Shown here: positions 1 to 4,604 of the stretch, piece after piece
Position numbering within the stretch: position 1 is the stretch's first letter
Layout of the letters: every line of letters starts with the position of its first letter
DNA from: Opitutaceae bacterium
Lineage (GTDB): Bacteria; Verrucomicrobiota; Verrucomicrobiia; Opitutales; Opitutaceae
Reading direction: 5' to 3'
Assembly (NCBI GenBank): GCA_025352845.1
Contig: JANXSC010000415.1
Location: forward strand, 1 to 8,260
Length of the DNA: 8,260 nt
The notes under the pieces: generated by a model
Database searches by the model: none
Seen by the model: only the letters and a program-made list of their open reading frames with translations
What the model was told of the DNA's origin: nothing
Translations under genes and position numbers: made by a program

Positions 1-1
1 A

Positions 2-166
2 TACAACCTCTCGCGCCGCTTCGCGCTCTTCGCCGCCATCCGCAACATCGGCGACGCCCCCGACGACATCAAGGTCTTCGGCCCGAGCACGCCCGCCGTC
101 GCCCGCTTCCGTGAGCGGATCGAATACGGCTCGCTCTGGAGCTTCGGCGTAAAGGGGACGTTCTGA
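2..166 (+). CDS. TonB-dependent receptor, C-terminal end (partial, 5' cut by window)
   Basis: The first 54 codons of the window are open and end in TGA at 164-166. The peptide contains NLSRRFALFAAIRNIGDAP, then KVFGPSTPAVARF, and ends in SLWSFGVKGTF. This is how the last beta-strands of verrucomicrobial TonB-dependent outer-membrane receptors look: an 'R-N-x-G/F-D-x-P' turn, an 'R-x-x-x-Y-G' strand and a terminal aromatic residue (Phe), which serves as the outer-membrane insertion signal recognised by the BAM machinery. The full receptor would import glycan fragments or another large ligand using TonB energy. Its N-terminus, substrate clues and start lie outside the window. The next reading frame begins 8 bases after the stop, which suggests the original arrangement was an operon with the now broken gene at 174. 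The assignment rests on only 54 residues of family resemblance. Confidence 0.78.
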   Translation, partial: YNLSRRFALFAAIRNIGDAPDDIKVFGPSTPAVARFRERIEYGSLWSFGVKGTF

Positions 167-173
167 GCGCGCC

Positions 174-483
174 ATGAAAACCCTCGTCGCCGCCTTCGCC
201 GCGCTGCTGCTTGCACTCTCGGGCCGCGGTGCCGAGCGCGAAAGCCGCGCGCGCACCAGCCACGAGCCGTTCGCGACCGCGACGTTTCACTGCCTCGGGC
301 TCTACTGGTCGCCGGTCGGCGGCGCGGCGGACAAGCCGGCGCAAGTGCGCTTCCGGCCGCAGGGCGCCACGGCGTGGCAGGACGGATTGCCCGATGCGCT
401 ATCACCCGATTCCGGGGACGGACGAGGATTTGGCTGATTACCGCGGCAGCCTCGTTCATCAAAATCGGGCTTCCTATCAGTAA
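174..483 (+). pseudogene. Frameshifted, truncated N-terminus of a secreted Fn3-like domain protein
   Basis: An ATG at 174 opens a signal peptide (MKTLVAAFAALLLALSGRGA) followed by an Fn3-like stretch with FHCLGLYWSP, GGAADK, QVRFRPQGATAWQDGLP. In this frame the protein ends early at TGA 435-437. Moving one base forward at about 390-394 restores sensible sequence (MRYHPIPGTDEDLADYRGSLVH) up to about 459, so one extra base near 393 explains the break. After 459 the resemblance stops and an AT-richer stretch follows, with a stop at 481-483. So the gene is both frameshifted and cut off after roughly 95 residues. From memory, similar N-termini occur in large secreted proteins of Opitutaceae that continue into a right-handed beta-helix or other polysaccharide-acting domain; that part is absent here. 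It starts 8 bases after the receptor gene, so it was probably co-transcribed with it. No working function is expected. The exact family is uncertain. Confidence 0.65.
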
Positions 484-535
484 ATCATTGAACCTTTTGA
501 CGGTTTCCAACCTCCGCTTCCCGCCTTCCCCTTCC

Positions 536-2062
536 ATGCGCTTTTCACGCTGCCTCTTCGCCTTCTCGCTGCTCGGTGCCCTTGCCACCGCGTTGCCCTC
601 CTCCGCCGCCCCCGCGAAACCCCGCAACATCGTTTTCGTCCTCACCGACGATCATCGCTTCGATGCGATGGGATTCATGGGCCATCCGTTCCTCGAGACG
701 CCCAATCTCGACTCGCTCGCGCAGCACGGCGCTCATTTGCAAAACGCCTTTGTCACGACGGCCCTGTGCTCGCCGAGCCGCGCCAGCATCCTCACCGGGC
801 TCTACGCCCATCGCCATGGCGTGGTGGACAACAATAATCCCGTGCGAGCCGACCTCCTGTTTTTTCCGCAGGTGTTGCAGCAGGCGGGATACCGCACGGG
901 GTTTTTTGGCAAGTGGCACATGGGCGGTGACAGCGCCAGCCCGCAGCGCGGCTTCGACCGGTGGGTGAGCTTCAATGGCCAGGGCGACTACTGGCCCGAT
1001 CGCCGTGGCACGCCGGGCAGCGGAAAGGGAAAATCTGTTCCGACCAGGCGGCTCAACGTCGATGGCGTGGAGGTGCCGCAGAAAGGCTACATCACCGACG
1101 AGCTCACCGACTATGCGCTGGGATGGATGCGCGAAATCCCGAAGGACCAGCCCTTCTTCCTCTATCTCTCGCATAAGGCGGCACATGGCCTGTTCGTGCC
1201 CGCTGATCGCCACGCGGGGCGCTATAAGGACAAGCCCATGCCGATTCCCGCCTCGCGGCTCAAACACGAGCACGCGCCGATGTGGGTCCAAAATCAGCGC
1301 AATTCCTGGCACGGGATCGATTTCGCCTACCACTCCGACCTCGACGTGCAGCATTACTACCAACGTTATTGCGAGACGCTCCTGGCCGTGGACGACAGCG
1401 TCGGCCGCGTGCTTGCCGAGCTGCGTGCGCGGGGTCAGTATGACGATACGCTGGTCGTTTACATGGGCGACAATGGCTTCGGTTTTGGCGAGCACGGCCT
1501 GATCGACAAACGCACCGCCTACGAATGGTCGATGCGAGTTCCGCTCATGGCCCAATGTCCGTCCATGATCCCCGCCGGCCGGACGATCCCGGCCATCGTG
1601 GCCAACATCGATATTGCCCCGACGCTGCTCGATGCCGCCGGCGTGGCGATTCCCGCCGGCCTCGATGGCCGCAGCTTCTGGCCGCTCGTGCGCGGCGAGT
1701 CCGTCCCCTGGCGCAAGGACCTGCTTTACGAGTATTTTTGGGAACGAAACTATCCCCAGACCCCGACCCTGCACGCATTGCGCACGGACCGTTACAAATA
1801 CGTTCATGTGACCGGACTTTGGGACATCGACGAGCTTTACGACCTGCAGGAAGACCCGGGAGAGACGCGGAACCTGATCTTCAGCAAGGCGCACGCGAGC
1901 CTCATTCGGGAGCTCAACACGCGACTGTTCGCCACGCTGGCAGAAACCGGCGGAATGTCGATTCCGTTGCAAGCGGACCGCGAGCAGCAAAGCAATCTGC
2001 GCAGTGATAAAAACGCCAAAGCCGCGGAGTTTCCCCCGGAGTTGATTCAAAGATCCAAGTGA
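536..2062 (+). CDS. Secreted type I sulfatase, N-acetylglucosamine-6-sulfatase-like
   Basis: 508-residue enzyme of the alkaline-phosphatase-like sulfatase family, expected to hydrolyse sulfate esters on glycans in the periplasm or outside the cell. Residues 1-25 are a signal peptide ending in PSSAA. The metal and active-site motifs are complete: TDDH at 37-40; the signature CSPSRAS at 78-84, in which Cys78 (codon 767-769) is the residue converted to formylglycine; GKWH at 125-128; SHKAAH around 212-217; and MGDNGFGFGEHG at 310-321 (Asp312 and Asn313 as calcium ligands) followed by Lys325. The C-terminal LYDLQEDPGETRN is the usual end of the sulfatase fold. DFAYHSDLD and FWERNYPQTPT resemble GlcNAc-6-sulfatases, so a sulfated amino-sugar polymer is a reasonable guess, not proven. 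The frame is open upstream to 374, but the ATG at 536 is chosen because the signal peptide begins there. That start has no Shine-Dalgarno sequence; a pyrimidine tract (511-535) precedes it. No active maturase gene is in the window. Both flanks hold gene remnants. Confidence 0.93.
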   Translation: MRFSRCLFAFSLLGALATALPSSAAPAKPRNIVFVLTDDHRFDAMGFMGHPFLETPNLDSLAQHGAHLQNAFVTTALCSPSRASILTGLYAHRHGVVDNNNPVRADLLFFPQVLQQAGYRTGFFGKWHMGGDSASPQRGFDRWVSFNGQGDYWPDRRGTPGSGKGKSVPTRRLNVDGVEVPQKGYITDELTDYALGWMREIPKDQPFFLYLSHKAAHGLFVPADRHAGRYKDKPMPIPASRLKHEHAPMWVQNQRNSWHGIDFAYHSDLDVQHYYQRYCETLLAVDDSVGRVLAELRARGQYDDTLVVYMGDNGFGFGEHGLIDKRTAYEWSMRVPLMAQCPSMIPAGRTIPAIVANIDIAPTLLDAAGVAIPAGLDGRSFWPLVRGESVPWRKDLLYEYFWERNYPQTPTLHALRTDRYKYVHVTGLWDIDELYDLQEDPGETRNLIFSKAHASLIRELNTRLFATLAETGGMSIPLQADREQQSNLRSDKNAKAAEFPPELIQRSK

Positions 2063-2182
2063 GGTCCGGCGACCCGCCGCGGGACAAAAAGCGGATGACC
2101 CGTTCACGCGCCTGAGCCGTCTCCCTGCAGTCGGCCACGAATCTCCTCGTGCATTCGAAAACTAAAAGGTGCTCGCGTCGGT

Positions 2183-2206
2183 CAGCCCGCCAGCCCGCCA
2201 GCCCGC
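2183..2206. repeat. Three tandem copies of an 8-base unit
   Basis: CAGCCCGC occurs three times back to back, without mismatch, at 2183-2190, 2191-2198 and 2199-2206. It lies directly before a REP-like palindrome and 3' of the sulfatase. It is short and could have arisen by replication slippage. It marks the rearranged stretch in front of the decapitated reading frame that ends at 2605. No function is suggested. Confidence 0.75.
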
Positions 2207-2247
2207 TGGCCTACGGCCGGCTGTTCGCCGGCACGAGCTACGGCCGG
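2207..2247. repeat. REP-like palindromic element, degraded copy
   Basis: The 15-base core CCGGCTGTTCGCCGG (2217-2231) matches the core CCGGCCGTTGGCCGG of the palindrome at 2628-2642 at 13 of 15 positions, in the same orientation. The inner GCCGGC arms (2216-2221 and 2227-2232) can pair around a 5-base loop. CTACGGCCGG occurs twice, at 2211-2220 and 2238-2247. This looks like an older or partial member of the element family seen at 2621-2675, and it abuts the 5' end of the recognisable part of the TIM-barrel remnant. Such REP-like repeats are typically intergenic and, in other bacteria, are spread by REP-associated tyrosine transposases. No transposase is in the window. Confidence 0.55.
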
Positions 2248-2248
2248 C

Positions 2249-2605
2249 GGCAAGATTCCCGAGGACAACGTCGTGCGCGTCTCCGACTTCCTCCTGATCC
2301 ATGGCAACGGCGTGTCCGACCCAGCCCGCATCACCGCGATGGTGCAGCAGACCCGCGCCCTATCCTCCTTCCACCCGATGCCGATCGTGTTCAACGAGGA
2401 CGACCATTTCGATTTCGACAAACCCAACAACAACTTCACCGCCGCCGTGCGCGCCGGCGCATCGTGGGGCTATTTCGATTTCCGGATGAAGGACGAAAAA
2501 TTCGCCGACGGCTACCAGAGTGTGCCCGTCGACTGGGGCATCAACTCCCCCCGCAAAAAAGCCTTCTTCGCGAAGCTCCGCGAAATCACCGGCGGGCTAG
2601 AGTGA
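2249..2605 (+). pseudogene. C-terminal remnant of a glycosidase-like TIM-barrel protein
   Basis: From GGC at 2249 the frame reads KIPEDNVVRVSDFLLIHGN, then GVSDPARI, MPIVFNEDDHFDFDKP, ASWGYFDFRM, GYQSVPVDWGI and KKAFFAKLREITGG, ending in TGA at 2603-2605. This is about 118 residues of what looks like the last third of a secreted glycosidase-like TIM-barrel protein of a kind I recall from Planctomycetota and Verrucomicrobiota. The NED in PIVFNED sits where such barrels carry a catalytic acid, but that role is inferred. The frame stays open further upstream, but that sequence (Ala-, Pro- and Arg-rich, encoded by the tandem repeat and REP-like element) is not protein-like and has no signal peptide. 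A GTG at 2273 could start a 110-residue product, but this would lack most of the barrel. I therefore call it a 5'-truncated remnant. It could instead be the tail of the gene begun at 174, but nothing in the two pieces links them. Confidence 0.6.
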
Positions 2606-2620
2606 ACTTCGCCCTTTCTT

Positions 2621-2675
2621 TGTAGGCCCGGCCGTTGGCCGGGTAAAAGCAAACCGGCCAACGGCCGGTTCTACA
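2621..2675. repeat. REP-like double-hairpin palindrome between convergent genes
   Basis: The arms 2621-2644 and 2652-2675, around a 7-base centre, are inverted copies matching at 21 of 24 positions: TGTAG pairs with CTACA, and the 15-base core CCGGCCGTTGGCCGG has a perfect inverted copy. Each arm can also fold by itself: 2627-2633 with 2637-2643 around GTT (7 G-C pairs), and 2652-2659 with 2663-2670 around AAC (8 pairs). It lies 15 bases after the TIM-barrel remnant and 51 bases from the stop of the convergent protease gene. It most likely belongs to a dispersed palindrome family and may also end transcription from both sides. No clear run of T follows the stem, so an intrinsic-terminator role is uncertain. 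Confidence 0.8.
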
Positions 2676-2726
2676 ACAAAACGCCGGTTCGGAAACCTAG
2701 CGCCTCTGGCACTGGCGACCCCGCGC

Positions 2727-4373
2727 CTACTTCGACTCGTCGATTGCGAGGTAGCTCGAGCGGCCGTTGCGCCAGACGCGCATCAGGAATTTCGGGCCTT
2801 TGATCTCTTCGCTCAATTTCACCGCGCGGTCCACATCGGTGAGCGGTTTGCGGTCGAGTTCCTCGATCACGTCGCCTTCGCGCAGATCCTGCTTAGCGGC
2901 GGGCGTTTCGGGATCGATACTCGTCACGATCACGCCTTTCACCCGCTCGGGAATCTTCATCTGGCTGCGGATCTCAGCGGTGATTTCACCGACGCCCACG
3001 CCGTTGAGAATGCCCTCGTCCTTTTTCGGTGCGGGCTCGTCGTCCTTGGCGCTGGCTTCGTCGTCGCGGCGGGCGAGCTTGGCTTTCGCCGTGCGAGGCA
3101 TGCCGTCGCGGAGGTAGTCGATCGTCACCTCGGTGCCCGGCGCAAACTGGCTGACGGTGAGCGTGAGGTGGCGCGGTTCGCGAATCTCAGTGCCGTTGAT
3201 CTTCACAATTACGTCGCCCGCTTTGAGCCCGGCTTTTTCCGCGGGACTGTTCTCCGTGACTTCGCTGAGCAGTGCGCCCTTCTCGGTGCCGAATTGCGCG
3301 GTGAGCGCCTCGTCGAGCGGTTGCGGCCGCACGCCGAGGAAACCGCGCTCGACGCGACCCGTGTTCACGAGTTGCTCCGCGACGGAGCGCACGAGATTCG
3401 CCGGAATCGCGAAGCCCACACCGGCGAAGCCGCCGCTGCGGCTGAGGATCGCGCTGTTGATGCCGATGAGGCGGCCGTCGGTGTCGAGGAGCGCGCCGCC
3501 GGAGTTGCCGGGGTTGATCGCGGCGTCGGTCTGGATGAAATCCTCGAAGACGCCCATGCCCATGCCGCGGCCGAGCGCGCTCACGATCCCACGGCTCACG
3601 GATTGCCCGACACCAAACGGATTGCCGATCGCGAGCACGACATCGCCCACGAGCAGTTGATCGCTGTCGGCAAACGTCGCCGGCGTGAGCCCCGTCGCCT
3701 CGATCTTCAGCACCGCGAGATCGGCGCCGGGATCGCGGCCGACGACTTTCGCCTCGTAGCGCTTGTTGGAATCGCCGAGGGAGACGCGCACGTCGTCCGC
3801 GCCCTCGACGACGTGGTTGTTCGTGAGCACGTAGCCGTCGGCCGTGATGACGACACCGGAGCCGAGGCCCTGCTGCGTCTGGTCGGGCGCGCGGTTGCGC
3901 GCCGTGGGCGGATTGTTGCGCGGGGTCGGGCTGTTATTTTTGCGATTGTTATTGTTGCCGCGGTTGCGCGGCGCGGGCGCGGCGTCCGGCTCGTCGTCGT
4001 CGGGCGCGCCGGGGATGTTGAAGAAGCGGCGCAGCATCGGGTCGTTGAAAAACTGCGAGAAGTCCGGGGCGCGCACGGTCTTGGTCGAATAAACGTAGAC
4101 GACGCTCGCGGCCGTGCGCTTGACGATGTGCGCGTAGCTCACGCGGTCGGGCGCGTCGCGGTTGATCGACTTACCGTCGATCTTGATCGCGAGCGGCGTG
4201 GCGGGGGCCTCAAACGCCGCGGGCGTCTTCTCGGCGCTTTTTTCGGCGGCGGCTTTCTTCGCCTTGCCTGGTTTGGTGTCGGCGGCCCAGACCGTGAGGC
4301 CGGTCGTGCCGGCGCAGGTGAGCGCGAAGACCAATGCAAGCAACAGGGTCGAGGGAGCGGAGTGAGATTTCAT
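2727..4373 (-). CDS. htrA: DegP/DegQ-type (HtrA) periplasmic serine protease with two PDZ domains
   Basis: 548-residue S1C-family protease/chaperone that degrades or refolds damaged envelope proteins. Residues 1-31 form a signal peptide ending VWAA; a Lys/Ala-rich linker follows. The trypsin-like domain spans about 80-335 and the catalytic triad is visible: His187 in TNNHVVEG, Asp218 in GADLAVLK and Ser291 in NPGNSGGALL. PDZ1 begins at RGFLGVRPQ (about 342) and carries GLKAGDVIVKING. PDZ2 (about 455-548) carries LREGDVIEEL. Two PDZ domains are the DegP/DegQ layout, as opposed to single-PDZ DegS. An unusual Asn/Pro/Arg-rich insert sits at 136-160, where HtrA proteins have the flexible LA loop. 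A longer frame reaches 4505, but the start at 4373 is preferred because it opens directly on the signal peptide. There is no Shine-Dalgarno sequence; a pyrimidine-rich leader precedes the ATG. It is a single gene, convergent with 2249-2605 and divergent from 4605. Confidence 0.96.
   Translation of the reverse strand: MKSHSAPSTLLLALVFALTCAGTTGLTVWAADTKPGKAKKAAAEKSAEKTPAAFEAPATPLAIKIDGKSINRDAPDRVSYAHIVKRTAASVVYVYSTKTVRAPDFSQFFNDPMLRRFFNIPGAPDDDEPDAAPAPRNRGNNNNRKNNSPTPRNNPPTARNRAPDQTQQGLGSGVVITADGYVLTNNHVVEGADDVRVSLGDSNKRYEAKVVGRDPGADLAVLKIEATGLTPATFADSDQLLVGDVVLAIGNPFGVGQSVSRGIVSALGRGMGMGVFEDFIQTDAAINPGNSGGALLDTDGRLIGINSAILSRSGGFAGVGFAIPANLVRSVAEQLVNTGRVERGFLGVRPQPLDEALTAQFGTEKGALLSEVTENSPAEKAGLKAGDVIVKINGTEIREPRHLTLTVSQFAPGTEVTIDYLRDGMPRTAKAKLARRDDEASAKDDEPAPKKDEGILNGVGVGEITAEIRSQMKIPERVKGVIVTSIDPETPAAKQDLREGDVIEELDRKPLTDVDRAVKLSEEIKGPKFLMRVWRNGRSSYLAIDESK
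3894..3968 (-). other. Low-complexity Asn-rich insert within the HtrA LA-loop region
   Basis: Codons 136-160 of the protease encode a run rich in Asn, Arg and Pro (for example RGNNNNRKNN and TPRNNPPTARN). The local DNA is much richer in A+T than the rest of the gene. In HtrA proteases this position, before the first core beta-strand, holds the variable LA loop that in DegP governs oligomer and active-site arrangement. The insert is probably disordered. It keeps the frame and does not disturb the catalytic domain. Confidence 0.7.
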
Positions 4374-4604
4374 GGCGGGAAAGACGGATGTAAAGACAGC
4401 GGGTGACTGCGAAGCCACGTGCAAGTTCCCCAACCGATTATGAACGCCGCCGCGAAAAGCAACCGCCACCACGCCTGCACACGGTTTGACGACCGGGCGG
4501 TTCACGCCGAACGAGCCCGCCGAATCGGTCCGGTGGCGCAGCCGCTCGAACTGTCCGCGCGCCCCGCTCGTTGACCGCGCTGCGCCGCGGACGGACGTTA
4601 CGCC
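4374..4604. promoter_or_regulatory. Divergent intergenic region between htrA and the FGE/lyase-like fusion gene
   Basis: This 231-base gap should hold promoters for both outward-facing genes. On the minus strand CATAAT (plus-strand 4437-4442) is a fair -10 match about 63 bases before the htrA start; a TTGCTT lies upstream but with only 14 bases between, too short for a good sigma-70 promoter. I see no clear promoter, operator palindrome or riboswitch for the plus-strand gene. The promoter assignment rests on gene arrangement. Confidence 0.35.

Noticed and set aside
488..525. TTGAAC/TTGACG as a possible -35 box for the sulfatase
   Set aside because: No acceptable -10 box lies 16-18 bases downstream of either hexamer; that space is a C/T-rich tract. 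The AT-richer stretch may contain the promoter, but I cannot place it.
545..2107. Long open frame on the minus strand opposite the sulfatase
   Set aside because: The plus-strand frame carries a full set of sulfatase motifs and a signal peptide. The antisense translation has no recognisable motif and is a by-product of high G+C codon use.
174..2605. The 174-483 and 2249-2605 remnants as two halves of one gene split by the sulfatase
   Set aside because: One piece is an Fn3-like N-terminus and the other a TIM-barrel C-terminus. Nothing in the sequence links them, and no target-site duplication or insertion-sequence ends frame the sulfatase.
2621..2675. The palindrome as a simple intrinsic terminator
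   Set aside because: The stem is strong but no convincing run of T follows on either strand, and its relative at 2207-2247 and the arm-internal pairing fit a dispersed palindrome better. A terminating side effect is still possible.
3168..4406. 412-residue plus-strand open frame opposite htrA
   Set aside because: It is rich in Arg, Ala, Val and Asp without domain structure. The minus-strand HtrA with its catalytic triad and PDZ domains explains the region.
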